A stretch of DNA of 64,000 bases from Sedimenticola sp. GTDB taxonomy: Bacteria > Pseudomonadota > Gammaproteobacteria > Chromatiales > Chromatiaceae. The notes under the pieces were generated by a model, which saw only the letters and a list, made by a program, of their open reading frames with translations, searched no databases and was not told the origin of the DNA. The translations under genes and the position numbers were made by a program. Within the stretch, counting starts at the first letter, position 1. Each line of letters starts with the position of its first letter. The stretch spans positions 62,001 through 126,000 of the forward strand of contig PKUO01000002.1 in assembly GCA_002869585.1 (NCBI GenBank). Reading direction: 5' to 3'. Shown here piece by piece: positions 6,645 through 15,651 of this stretch.

Positions 6645-8716
6645 AGTTCCATCAGGTGTTTTTCGAGGAGAGCATCGAAGGACTTGATGTAATGGAATCC
6701 GGGTTGCTGAATATGGATCCCGGTACCGTTGATCCGGAAGAGATCAACGCCATTTTTCGTGCCGCGCATTCCATCAAGGGCGGTAGTGGAACCTTTGGTT
6801 TCAGTGAAATTGCCAGCTTCACCCATGTCATGGAGACCCTGCTGGATGAGATGCGCGACGGCCGAAGGGCGGTGACCGCCCAGGCAGTCGAGGCGTTGCT
6901 GCGTTCGGTCGATGTGCTGCGGGAGATGCTGAAGTCGGTATCGGCCGGCGATGAGATCGATGCTGACGAAGTCCGTTCCCAGCAGAATGAGCTTGAGGCC
7001 ATCCTGCGTAACCAGGCAGCCGTCGATCCGCAACAGGAGACGACCACGGCCGCTGTGGACGATGTGACTCCCAGTGGCTGGCATATCGTGTTTCGGCCGC
7101 ACTCACACATGATGCGTACCGGCAATGATCCACTGCGGATTATCCGCGAGTTGGCTGAGCTCGGTGATACCGAGGTCAAGGGCGATGCCTCCCTGGTGCC
7201 TCGCTTTGCGGAATTCGATCCCGAGGAGTGTTTTCTCAGTTGGGAGATCACGCTGCATGGCGAGGTGGACAGAAGCGCCGTGGCGGATGTGTTCGATTGG
7301 GTCGAGGATGATTGCGACCTGTCGGTAGCACCGATCTACCCAGAGGCCGCGACTGAAGCCCAACCCCAGGCTGCACCGCTGGCCGTTCAACCCGTGGCTG
7401 CGGCTCCGGTTCCTGAACAGGACGAGCGGCGCAAGGGTGATCGTCGTAACGACGACCGGCGCGCACCGGTTGACCGCAGGCAAGGCGACCGTCGTAATGG
7501 CCCCGCCGCCGGCGGTTCCAGCTCGATCCGGGTCGACATCAACAAGATAGATGGCCTGATCAACATGGTCGGCGAACTGGTCATTACCCAGTCCATGCTC
7601 AGTCTGCTGGGTGAGGATTTTGGTATGGATCGGGTTGAGCGCCTGCAGGACGGTCTGGCCCAGCTCGAGCGGCATACCCGGGAACTGCAGGAGAGTGTCA
7701 TGCAGATTCGCATGCTGCCGATCAGTTTTACCTTCAGTCGTTTTCCGCGCCTGGTTCATGATCTGAGCACCAAGATGGGCAAAAAGATCGAACTGAAAAT
7801 GAGCGGCGAACATACCGAAGTGGACAAGACGGTGATCGAAAAGATCGGCGACCCGCTGGTCCATCTGGTGCGCAACAGCCTGGATCATGGTATCGAGATG
7901 CCCGAGGTGCGCAAGGCCGCTGGCAAGCCGGAAACCGGGACTGTGCACCTGAATGCGGCCCATCGTGGCGGCAATATCATTATCGAAATACGCGATGACG
8001 GCAAAGGCCTGGACCGTGACCGGATTGCGAGCAAGGCGGTCGAGCGCGGCCTGATTCCGGAAGACCATAACCTCAGCGACCAGCAGATTTACGAACTGAT
8101 TTTTCAACCCGGCTTTTCCACCGCCGACCAGGTGAGTGACGTTTCCGGGCGTGGTGTCGGTATGGACGTGGTGCGCAGAAATATCAACGAGCTGGGTGGC
8201 AATATCGAGATTGAATCCGAACTGGGCGAGGGCAGCGCGATTATTATCCGGCTGCCGCTGACCCTGGCGATTCTCGACGGTCAGACCATTTCGGTCGGGG
8301 ATGAAACCTATATCGTGCCACTGGTTTCGATCATTGAATCGATTCAGCCGAAACGCGAGATGATCAACCTGGTGGCGGGCCGTGGCGAGACCTTCAAGCT
8401 GAGAAATGAGTACCTGCCGATCGTGCGCCTGCATGAGATTTTTGGCATCGACTCGGTGAACGCCTCCGAGTTGGTGGATGGCCTGTTGGTTGTGGTCGAG
8501 GGCGATGGCAAGCGCTGTGGCCTGTTTGTTGATGATCTGATTGGCCAGCAGCAGGTGGTGATCAAGTCTCTGGAAGCCAACTATCGCCGCGTTGACGGCA
8601 TCTCCGGGGCAACGATTCTGGGTGATGGCTCGGTCGCGCTGATTCTGGATATCCCGGGAATCATCCGTCTGGCCAGCGAGAAAAAACCGCTGGAAAGCCT
8701 GAGAAAATCCGCATGA
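6626..8716 (+). CDS. cheA: Chemotaxis histidine kinase CheA
   Basis: Kinase of the receptor array, 696 residues. HPt domain with phospho-accepting His48 (AAHSIKGGSGTFGF). A long variable linker contains an unusual Asp/Arg-rich stretch (DERRKGDRRNDDRR and DRRQGDRR, about residues 268-290). A dimerisation domain starts near 298, an HATPase domain carries N-box HLVRNSLDHGIE and DDGKGLD, and a CheW-like domain starts near 548. No separate CheY-binding P2 domain is recognised. The start is in the second copy of a duplicated ribosome binding site. Confidence 0.95.
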   Translation: MVIDMAQFHQVFFEESIEGLDVMESGLLNMDPGTVDPEEINAIFRAAHSIKGGSGTFGFSEIASFTHVMETLLDEMRDGRRAVTAQAVEALLRSVDVLREMLKSVSAGDEIDADEVRSQQNELEAILRNQAAVDPQQETTTAAVDDVTPSGWHIVFRPHSHMMRTGNDPLRIIRELAELGDTEVKGDASLVPRFAEFDPEECFLSWEITLHGEVDRSAVADVFDWVEDDCDLSVAPIYPEAATEAQPQAAPLAVQPVAAAPVPEQDERRKGDRRNDDRRAPVDRRQGDRRNGPAAGGSSSIRVDINKIDGLINMVGELVITQSMLSLLGEDFGMDRVERLQDGLAQLERHTRELQESVMQIRMLPISFTFSRFPRLVHDLSTKMGKKIELKMSGEHTEVDKTVIEKIGDPLVHLVRNSLDHGIEMPEVRKAAGKPETGTVHLNAAHRGGNIIIEIRDDGKGLDRDRIASKAVERGLIPEDHNLSDQQIYELIFQPGFSTADQVSDVSGRGVGMDVVRRNINELGGNIEIESELGEGSAIIIRLPLTLAILDGQTISVGDETYIVPLVSIIESIQPKREMINLVAGRGETFKLRNEYLPIVRLHEIFGIDSVNASELVDGLLVVVEGDGKRCGLFVDDLIGQQQVVIKSLEANYRRVDGISGATILGDGSVALILDIPGIIRLASEKKPLESLRKSA

Positions 8717-8735
8717 TTAACGGATCGGAGTGAAC

Positions 8736-9263
8736 ATGTCAGAGGCATTGAAAACGCAGGGAACCAGGGTGCCCCAGCCAGAAATGGATCTCGAGTCCGT
8801 GGGGGCGGAGTACCTGACATTTCTCCTTGGTGCGGAAGACTATGGCGTGGATATTCTGCGTGTCCAGGAGATCCGGGGTTGGGAGCAGGTCACGCGCATA
8901 CCCAATCAGCCTGGCTATGTGAAAGGCGTACTTAACCTGCGGGGTTCCATTGTCCCGATTTTTGATTTGCGTGAACGCCTGGGTATGCCGGGACGGGACT
9001 ACGATAAGGCCACGGTGGTGATCGTGCTGAAGGTGCTCGATGAGTATTCGGAAAAGAGTGTTGGCGTGGTGGTCGATGGTGTATCCGATGTTCTCAATGC
9101 GACGGCAAAGGATATTGCGGCAACGCCTGATTTTGGCTCCCGCCTGGATACGGAATTCATCACCGGGCTGGCATCGGCCGGCGGCAAGATGATCATGCTG
9201 CTGGATGTGGATAAGTTGCAGCCGCCTGCAGGGCGGGAAAATGACGAATTTGATGAGGCCTGA
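8736..9263 (+). CDS. cheW: Chemotaxis adaptor CheW (first copy)
   Basis: Links CheA to receptors. 175 residues with the CheW fold: EYLTFLLGAEDYGVDILRVQEIRGWE, VKGVLNLRGSIVPIFDLRERLG and the end MIMLLDVDKL. ATG 8736 is preferred over GTG 8730 because GGAG lies five bases before it. About 25 residues of N-terminal extension and an acidic tail (ENDEFDEA) distinguish it from the second CheW at 11732. It lies 19 bases downstream of cheA. Confidence 0.93.
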   Translation: MSEALKTQGTRVPQPEMDLESVGAEYLTFLLGAEDYGVDILRVQEIRGWEQVTRIPNQPGYVKGVLNLRGSIVPIFDLRERLGMPGRDYDKATVVIVLKVLDEYSEKSVGVVVDGVSDVLNATAKDIAATPDFGSRLDTEFITGLASAGGKMIMLLDVDKLQPPAGRENDEFDEA

Positions 9264-9302
9264 CACAGGGCCCGAAAGTAATACAAACTGGAGTGACAGA
9301 GC

Positions 9303-11678
9303 GTGAAAGTCAATCAGCCGGTAACCGACCAAGAACATTTCATGAAGGATGGGTCTATCCTGGTTTCCAAGACAGACCTGAAAGGCAGCATTACCTATTG
9401 TAATCGTGATTTCATCGAGATCAGTGGTTACGCAGAATCGGAATTGCTGGGCAAAAACCACAATATGGTTCGTCATCCCGACATGCCGCCGGAAGCCTTT
9501 CAGGATTTGTGGGATACCCTGAATTCCGGCAAGCCCTGGACGGGTATTGTCAAGAATCGCTGCAAGAACGGTGATTTTTACTGGGTAAAAGCCAATGTCA
9601 CGCCGCTCTCCCAAAGCGGCAGGGTGAATGAGTATATGTCGGTGCGCACCAAACCCTCCCGCGAGGAGATTGCATCGGCAGAGGCGCTTTACCGCGATGT
9701 CAACGCCAAAAAGGCCACACTGGAAAACAGGGGTGTTGCCAGGCTTATAGAAAAATTCAAGGGCATCAGGATCAGAACACTGCTGGCGGCAACGGTGGTG
9801 CTGACGGTGGCTGCATTTGCGGCCCTGGCGGGGATGATCTATCTGGGCGTGCCCAATATCTATGTCTACGGCATCCTCGGCGCAATGTCGGTGATGACGC
9901 TGCTGTTCGGACTGTCGCTCACCTCCTATGTGACCAAGCCGCTGATTTATGCAAGAGAAAAGCTGTTGCAGATCTCCGAGGGCAACTATTTCGACTGGGT
10001 GGATGTGACCCGGAATGATGAACTGGGCGACCTGCTGCAATCGATCAAGTCGACGCAGATCAAGCTGGGCTTTGATGTAATGGATGCACGGGAACAGGCT
10101 TCGGCGGCAATCAGGATCAAAACGGCCCTGGATAACGTCTCAAGCTCGGTGATGATGGCCGATCCTGAGCTGAATATCATCTACATGAATAAGACCGTGG
10201 AGCAGCTGTTCAAGGATGCGGAAAGCGATATTCGCAAAGACCTGCCGGAGTTTGATGCCAGTGTGCTGCTGGGCAGTAACATCGACCAGTTCCACAAGAA
10301 CCCCTCACATCAGCGGAAACTGCTTGAATCACTGGCGGCCAGCTATGCCTCGGAGATCAAGATTGGCGGGCGCACCCTGCGTGTGGTGGCCAATCCCGTG
10401 GTCGATGAAAGTGGTCATCGGCTTGGCACCGCCGTCGAATGGACCGATCGGACGGCAGAAGTGGCGGTCGAGGAAGAGATCGACAGTATCGTCGTCGCGG
10501 CGCAAGCGGGTGATTTGACCAAGCGTATCGACCTGATGAACAAAACCGGTTTCTTCAAGGAACTGGGTGATGGTATCAACTCCTTCATCACAGTCGTGGA
10601 GCAGGTGTTTGATGATATCGCAACGGCAATGAGCAGCATGGCCAGGGGCGACATGACCAAGCCGATCACCAATGAATACGAAGGTAAATTCGGCGCTGTG
10701 AAGCAGGATGTCAACGAGACCATGAGCCGTCTTGAGCAGATTGTCTCTGAGATGCGCGACTCGGCCGAGGTGATCACCACCGCAGCCAATGAAATATCGG
10801 CAGGCAACAACAATCTCTCGGCACGCACGGAACAGCAGGCGAGCGCCCTGGAAGAGACCGCCTCCAGCATGGAGGAACTTACCAGCACCGTTAAAAACAA
10901 CGCGGATAATGCCCAGCAGGCGAATCAGCTGGCGGCCAGCGCCCGCCAGACCGCAGAGAAGGGCGGTGATGTGGTCAGTCGTGCCGTGCAGGCGATGGAG
11001 GCGATCAATTCATCCTCAGGGAAAATTGCTGAAATCATCGGTGTGATCGATGAGATTGCCTTCCAGACCAATCTGCTGGCCTTGAACGCCTCGGTTGAAG
11101 CGGCGCGTGCCGGCGAGCAGGGACGGGGATTTGCCGTGGTGGCCACTGAAGTCAGAAATCTTGCGGGGCGCAGCGCGACAGCCGCAAAAGAGATCAAGGA
11201 GTTGATCAACGACAGTGCTGAAAAGGTCAATGTTGGTGCGCAACTGGTGAATGATTCAGGCGCGACCCTGGAAGAGATCGTCAATGGTGTGAAAAAAGTG
11301 GGCGACATCATCTCCGAAATTGCCGCCGCCAGCGCCGAGCAGTCGGCCGGTATCGATCAGGTCAATCAGGCCGTTACCAGCATGGATGAAGTAACCCAGC
11401 AAAACGCGGCGCTTGCCGAGCAGACTTCCGCCGCCTCGGCTTCGATGAGCGAGAAGGCGATGGAGATGGACAAACTGATGAGCTTCTTTGCCGTTTCCCG
11501 CGCAAGCGGCAGAAGGCCGCCGGTTGAAAGCGTACATAAAGCAGTAGCACCTGCGGCCCCACGGCCTGGCAGGGTGGAGCCGCCGGCTCCGCGCCGTCCT
11601 TCGGCGCCTGCCGCAGCGGTCAAGGTGGCGGCGGTGGCGGCATCAGATGACGATGGTGATGAGTGGGAAGAGTTCTAA
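9303..11678 (+). CDS. PAS-containing methyl-accepting chemotaxis protein (Aer-like) with EWEEF tail
   Basis: Receptor of 791 residues with GTG start and GGAG upstream. It begins NQPVT and has an Aer-type N-terminal PAS domain (residues about 10-115, [22 protein letters not shown]). Two close membrane segments at about 158-207, with almost no periplasmic loop, are followed by HAMP and a second PAS-like domain (about 270-390). The signalling domain has the conserved hairpin tip [22 protein letters not shown]. It has no periplasmic sensing domain, so it should read an internal redox or energy signal; FAD binding is inferred. A flexible Pro/Ala-rich tail ends in EWEEF, matching the x-W-x-x-F pentapeptide that tethers CheR and CheB. 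Confidence 0.93.
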   Translation: MKVNQPVTDQEHFMKDGSILVSKTDLKGSITYCNRDFIEISGYAESELLGKNHNMVRHPDMPPEAFQDLWDTLNSGKPWTGIVKNRCKNGDFYWVKANVTPLSQSGRVNEYMSVRTKPSREEIASAEALYRDVNAKKATLENRGVARLIEKFKGIRIRTLLAATVVLTVAAFAALAGMIYLGVPNIYVYGILGAMSVMTLLFGLSLTSYVTKPLIYAREKLLQISEGNYFDWVDVTRNDELGDLLQSIKSTQIKLGFDVMDAREQASAAIRIKTALDNVSSSVMMADPELNIIYMNKTVEQLFKDAESDIRKDLPEFDASVLLGSNIDQFHKNPSHQRKLLESLAASYASEIKIGGRTLRVVANPVVDESGHRLGTAVEWTDRTAEVAVEEEIDSIVVAAQAGDLTKRIDLMNKTGFFKELGDGINSFITVVEQVFDDIATAMSSMARGDMTKPITNEYEGKFGAVKQDVNETMSRLEQIVSEMRDSAEVITTAANEISAGNNNLSARTEQQASALEETASSMEELTSTVKNNADNAQQANQLAASARQTAEKGGDVVSRAVQAMEAINSSSGKIAEIIGVIDEIAFQTNLLALNASVEAARAGEQGRGFAVVATEVRNLAGRSATAAKEIKELINDSAEKVNVGAQLVNDSGATLEEIVNGVKKVGDIISEIAAASAEQSAGIDQVNQAVTSMDEVTQQNAALAEQTSAASASMSEKAMEMDKLMSFFAVSRASGRRPPVESVHKAVAPAAPRPGRVEPPAPRRPSAPAAAVKVAAVAASDDDGDEWEEF

Positions 11679-11731
11679 CCAGGGTGTGATTGAGCATTGT
11701 GGTTTTCTGCAAGGGCCTGAGGTAAAGATCG

Positions 11732-12217
11732 ATGAGTGGTGAAGTGGCAGTGGCAAAGGGTGGTCAATACCTGAGTTTTACTCTGGGCGGAGAGGATTAT
11801 GGCGTGGATATCCTCAAGGTGCAGGAGATAAAAGGCTGGGAAGAGGTCAGGCCGCTCCCGGATACCCCGGAGTATGTGAAGGGGGTGCTGGATTTTCGCG
11901 GGACCATCGTGCCGATTATCGATCTCAGAAGTCGTTTCAATTTAAAGAGCATCGAGTACACGCCAACCACCGTGACAATTGTGATAGCCGCGGAAGTGAA
12001 TGGCAGCTCGCACATCATTGGTATGGTGGTGGACAGTGTTTCAGACGTGCTGGATGTATCGGTCAAGGATATCCGCAACGCACCGAATCTGGGGGCCAAA
12101 ATCAACACCCGCTACATTCTCGGGATGGTCAATCAGGATCAGCGTATGGTGATTCTGCTGGATACGGACAAGTTGCTCGACCCTGACGAGTTGGGTGTTC
12201 TTGACGTTATCGGCTGA
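11732..12217 (+). CDS. cheW: Chemotaxis adaptor CheW (second copy)
   Basis: 161 residues, CheW fold throughout: YLSFTLGGEDYGVDILKVQEIKGWE, VKGVLDFRGTIVPIIDLRSRF and MVILLDTDKLL. GAGG precedes the ATG. It is clearly paralogous to the CheW at 8736 but lacks that copy's N-terminal extension. Standing just after the receptor gene, it may serve a different receptor or array layer. Both copies look intact. Confidence 0.92.
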   Translation: MSGEVAVAKGGQYLSFTLGGEDYGVDILKVQEIKGWEEVRPLPDTPEYVKGVLDFRGTIVPIIDLRSRFNLKSIEYTPTTVTIVIAAEVNGSSHIIGMVVDSVSDVLDVSVKDIRNAPNLGAKINTRYILGMVNQDQRMVILLDTDKLLDPDELGVLDVIG

Positions 12218-12238
12218 GCATGGAGTCTGGGACTGCCA

Positions 12239-12997
12239 ATGAAGTCGATTGCGGTAATCAACCAGAAAGGTGGAGTCGGTAAAACCACGGTTACTGCGAA
12301 CCTCGGGCATGCGCTGGCCCAGCATGGCAAGCATGTCACCCTGATCGATCTCGATCCCCAGGGGCAGTTGTCTGCCAGTCTGGGGCTGTTTCGGCCACCC
12401 AAGCAGGGTATCGACGAGGTGATGCTCAACGCTGCGAGCATTGAGTCGGTGAGCGTCAGTACCCGCGAGGGACTGATGCTGGTGCCTGCCGGGGCTAACC
12501 TCGGCGATGTGGAAAAGCAGTCTGCCGAAGGGGTTCAGCGGGCGCTGTTGCTGCAGAAGGGGATGCAGAGATCGGGGTCTGACAAAGACTATCTGCTGAT
12601 CGACTGTCCGCCATCATCCGGCCTGTTAATGGCAAACGCCATTATGGCGGTTGATGAGGTGCTGATCCCGGTCACCGGTGATTATCTGGGTCTGAATGGA
12701 CTGGCGCACCTGCTGGCGACCCTCAAGCAGTTTGAGCGGCTACGCCATCGTCCCCTAGGCCGGCGTGTGCTGTTGAGCCGCCTGGTGGCCCGCAGGCGGT
12801 TGTCAAAAGAGGTGGTGGGGAAACTGAAGAACCACTTCCCCGGAAAAATCATGGCCACCGCAGTCCGGGAGGCCGCGGTGTTGGCGGAATGTCCGGGAGT
12901 GGGGCGAACCATATTTGAATACCGCCCCGGCAGCGTGTCGGCAAAAGAGTTTACTGCCCTGGCCGTGGATCTTATCGAAGGACGCATGATGTCATGA
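12239..12997 (+). CDS. ParA/Soj-family ATPase of the chemotaxis cluster
   Basis: 252 residues with the deviant Walker A KGGVGKTT (residues 10-17), LIDLDPQGQ and YLLIDCPPS. This is the ParA/MinD type that dimerises on ATP and often binds DNA. In chemotaxis clusters such ATPases (ParC, PpfA) space receptor arrays so that both daughter cells inherit them; that role is inferred from position. The stop overlaps the ATG of the STAS gene (ATGTCATGACG region), implying translational coupling with a likely partner. No parB lies nearby, which argues against chromosome or plasmid segregation. Confidence 0.85.
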   Translation: MKSIAVINQKGGVGKTTVTANLGHALAQHGKHVTLIDLDPQGQLSASLGLFRPPKQGIDEVMLNAASIESVSVSTREGLMLVPAGANLGDVEKQSAEGVQRALLLQKGMQRSGSDKDYLLIDCPPSSGLLMANAIMAVDEVLIPVTGDYLGLNGLAHLLATLKQFERLRHRPLGRRVLLSRLVARRRLSKEVVGKLKNHFPGKIMATAVREAAVLAECPGVGRTIFEYRPGSVSAKEFTALAVDLIEGRMMS

Positions 12998-13488
12998 CGG
13001 GAACAGACGGACAGAGCAGAAAGAGACAGAAACCCAGTGCGGTGATGAAGCACGACCCACTGGCGGAAATCGATGATTTGTCCGAGACGCCGGTTCCTGT
13101 TGATGCGGATAGGGACGCTGGCGCGATGGAGAACCCAGTGACGACCGAAGCCGTGCTGGATGCTGTGTCTGCGATGCCAAGCTCAATGAAGGAGAATGCA
13201 ATGACCGATCAGACTGAACTCGACCTGGGAAGCAGCCTGACCATATTAGACGTTGGCGACTGGTACCAGAAAATGGCCGGGTTATGTGATGCCGGCGGAA
13301 GCATCTCTCTCAAGGGCGGCGATATTGATCAGATCGATGGCGCCGGAGTGCAGTTGCTGGCGGCATTCATCAAAGAGGCCGCGCACCTGCAGGTGGCGAT
13401 TACCTGGACCTCGGTGTCCAAGGTGCTAGCCGAGGCGGTGCGTATCGTCGGATTGAGAGATGCCGTGCATATCAGCGCCGACAGTTAA
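12994..13488 (+). CDS. STAS-domain protein with basic, disordered N-terminus
   Basis: 164 residues. Residues 1-69 are low in complexity: a basic start (TGTDGQSRKRQKPS) followed by acidic and Ala/Pro-rich sequence. Residues 70-164 form a STAS (MlaB/SpoIIAA-like) domain with GGDIDQIDGAGVQLLAAFI, where the usual phosphorylatable Ser is replaced by Gly-Ala. An internal ATG at 13201 has an excellent ribosome binding site (AAGGAG), so a short STAS-only form of 95 residues may also be made. The long form overlaps the ParA gene by four bases. Basic N-terminal peptides commonly stimulate ParA ATPases, so a partner role is plausible. Confidence 0.7.
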   Translation: MTGTDGQSRKRQKPSAVMKHDPLAEIDDLSETPVPVDADRDAGAMENPVTTEAVLDAVSAMPSSMKENAMTDQTELDLGSSLTILDVGDWYQKMAGLCDAGGSISLKGGDIDQIDGAGVQLLAAFIKEAAHLQVAITWTSVSKVLAEAVRIVGLRDAVHISADS

Positions 13489-13510
13489 CCAGACATCGGA
13501 TGGAAAAAAC

Positions 13511-14083
13511 ATGTCTAGCGATTCAATAGTACACGCGCCTTCGAATTCCAGGGCCCCGGATCTGGATTGGAGCCAGATTCGTGAAACGGTCCGGATGCTG
13601 CATCTGGCTGTCGCGCAGATCGAGATGGCGATGCGTGAAGGGGATGACTCTATAAACACACTGAGCAGCTCTTTCACAACGATGATCGAAAAGGTCAATG
13701 CAATCTCTGCGGCCTCGGCAATGATTGACGGGGAGGGGGAAGCGCGAACCATGATCCAGGAGAACTGTGCAACAGTCACTTCCGGGATGCACACCTCGAT
13801 CGTTGCCTTTCAGTTTTACGACAAGCTTTCACAACGGTTGCAGCATGTGGCCGAGAGCCTGTCGGCGCTGTCCGGGCTGGTCAGTGATAATCAGCGGCTG
13901 TTCAACCCGGGTGAGTGGATGGGTCTCCAGGATCACATCCTCTCCAAATACAGCATGCAGGAAGAGGTGAACATGTTTAATGCACTGCTCAGCGGAGCGA
14001 GCATCGAAGAGGCATTGCAACTCTACCAGGTGAAGCAGTCCGATGAGAGTGGCGAACACTCGAATGATATCGAGTTGTTCTAG
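13511..14083 (+). CDS. Chemotaxis-operon protein with CheZ-like D-x-x-x-Q helix and -IELF tail
   Basis: 190 residues, mostly helical. ATG 13511 is chosen (GGATGG upstream) over an ATG at 13460 inside the previous gene. The segment FQFYDKLSQRLQHV places Asp104 and Gln108 as in the CheZ catalytic helix (E. coli Asp143 and Gln147 in FQDLTGQ). The C-terminus NDIELF is a short acidic-hydrophobic tail like the CheY-binding end of CheZ. A role as CheY-P phosphatase is therefore suggested, but overall similarity to CheZ is not obvious. No other cheZ is present in the operon. Confidence 0.55.
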   Translation: MSSDSIVHAPSNSRAPDLDWSQIRETVRMLHLAVAQIEMAMREGDDSINTLSSSFTTMIEKVNAISAASAMIDGEGEARTMIQENCATVTSGMHTSIVAFQFYDKLSQRLQHVAESLSALSGLVSDNQRLFNPGEWMGLQDHILSKYSMQEEVNMFNALLSGASIEEALQLYQVKQSDESGEHSNDIELF

Positions 14084-14118
14084 ATAGTAGGTGAAGGTAC
14101 TGGGTCGAGGGAGGCTCT

Positions 14119-14958
14119 GTGGACGAAAGGCAAAGGGAGTTTTCGTTTTCCCATCGTGATTTCGATTTCCTGCGCAAGGTGGCCAATCAGCGCACGGGCA
14201 TAGTCGTCACTGATGAAAAATTCGATATGTTCTACTCGCGGCTTTCCCGCCGGGTCCGGGCTCTGGGTCTGCAGAGCTTCAGTGAATATTGCGATCTGAT
14301 CAAGAATGAAAAAAGTGACAAGGAGGTGCTCGAACTTGTCAATGCGATCACCACCAATCTCACCGCATTTTTCCGCGAGAATCACCACTTTGAATATCTC
14401 GCCAGCACGCTGATTCCACAACTGCTGAAGCGCAATGCCGCCAGTCGCCGGATCCGTGTCTGGTCTTCCGGTTGTTCAACCGGAGAGGAACCCTACTCCC
14501 TGGCGATGACGCTGAAGGAGAATGTGCCTGCAGGCTGGCAGATCGATCTGCTGGCAACAGACATCGATTCCAATGTGCTCGCCAAAGCCGCCTCCGGCAT
14601 CTATGCCCTGGATCGCGTCACCGGTATTCCCTCTCAGCGATTACGCCGCTGGTTTGTCAGGGGCAAAGGGAGTAAAGCGGGGTATGTACGCCTCAAGCCG
14701 GAGATCCGGCAGATGATCAGTTTCGGCCAGCTCAACCTGATGGAGAACTGGTCGTTTGATGAGATGTTCGATGTCATCTTCTGTCGGAATGTCATTATCT
14801 ATTTCGATAAGGTATCCAAGGCGGGTCTGGTGGAGCGCTATGCCGATAACCTGACGGCTGACGGTCACCTGTTTATCGGCCACTCGGAATCCCTGTTCAA
14901 GCTGACTGAGCGGTTTTCCCTGATTGGCCACACCATTTACCGAAAGACCGGAGGCTAG
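14119..14958 (+). CDS. cheR: Chemotaxis protein methyltransferase CheR
   Basis: Methylates receptor glutamates using S-adenosylmethionine. 279 residues, GTG start. An N-terminal helical domain (FDFLRKVANQRTGIVV) and the methyltransferase domain with RIRVWSSGCSTGEEPYSLAM, ATDIDSNVL and FDVIFCRNVIIYFD are present. No TPR extension is present. It probably docks on the EWEEF tail of the receptor at 9303. It stands 35 bases after the CheZ-like gene and four bases before cheD. Confidence 0.95.
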   Translation: MDERQREFSFSHRDFDFLRKVANQRTGIVVTDEKFDMFYSRLSRRVRALGLQSFSEYCDLIKNEKSDKEVLELVNAITTNLTAFFRENHHFEYLASTLIPQLLKRNAASRRIRVWSSGCSTGEEPYSLAMTLKENVPAGWQIDLLATDIDSNVLAKAASGIYALDRVTGIPSQRLRRWFVRGKGSKAGYVRLKPEIRQMISFGQLNLMENWSFDEMFDVIFCRNVIIYFDKVSKAGLVERYADNLTADGHLFIGHSESLFKLTERFSLIGHTIYRKTGG

Positions 14959-14961
14959 GGA

Positions 14962-15600
14962 ATGTTTACCCGCACGGCCAGTGAGTTGCCCAGAGTCCTT
15001 CAGGGGTTCGAGAGTATCAACCGCTATTGGGACAGGACTCACGCCATTCCAGCGGCGAAGATCCTGCCCGGTGAATACTATGTGACGGCCAACGATGAAC
15101 TGATCACCACGGTGCTGGGTTCCTGTGTGTCGGCCTGCATCAGGGATCGCGTGTTTGGCATCGGTGGGATGAACCATTTCATGCTGCCGGCATCCGATAA
15201 CGGTGGCTGGGGGAGTGGCAATGATATCGCCAGTACCGCCAACCGGTATGGCAACTACGCCATGGAACATATGATCAACGATATTCTGAAAAACGGCGGG
15301 CATCGTCGCAACCTGGAAGTGAAAATCTTCGGGGGCGGGAGGATTATCCACACCGGAACGGATGTCGGGAACAACAATATCGATTTCGTCCGGAGCTACA
15401 TAAAAACCGAGGGTCTGACGCTGGTGAGTGAGGATGTCGGTGACATCTATCCGCGGAAGATTGTCTATTTCCCGGCAACCGGCCGGGTGCGGGTAAAGAA
15501 ACTGAAAAACATGCACAACGATACCGTGGTGCGGCGCGAGCGCGAATACCAGAAAAACATTCTGGATGTGCCGGTTGCCGGCGAGATCGAGCTGTTTTAA
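14962..15600 (+). CDS. cheD: Chemoreceptor glutamine deamidase CheD, with -EIELF tail
   Basis: Deamidates receptor glutamines to glutamates. 212 residues with catalytic Cys in LGSCVSACIRD and His in GGMNHFMLP. The protein is longer than the minimal CheD (about 160). It has an N-terminal extension, and a C-terminal segment after the core ends GEIELF, nearly the same tail as the 13511 protein and the 16852 receptor. No cheC was found. cheB follows in the same frame, 17 codons after the TAA. Confidence 0.92.
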   Translation: MFTRTASELPRVLQGFESINRYWDRTHAIPAAKILPGEYYVTANDELITTVLGSCVSACIRDRVFGIGGMNHFMLPASDNGGWGSGNDIASTANRYGNYAMEHMINDILKNGGHRRNLEVKIFGGGRIIHTGTDVGNNNIDFVRSYIKTEGLTLVSEDVGDIYPRKIVYFPATGRVRVKKLKNMHNDTVVRREREYQKNILDVPVAGEIELF

Positions 15601-15651
15601 CGGATCGGGCGACTGGACCGAATACCAGGATGTAGAGGTTGCGACAGAATA

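Noticed and set aside
7103-8434. Long antisense frame in cheA (443 codons)
   Set aside because: Shadow of a GC-rich gene; no ribosome binding site or domain, and the sense strand is plainly CheA.
8739-10040. Long antisense frame across cheW and the receptor
   Set aside because: Low-complexity translation spanning two real genes and their gap.
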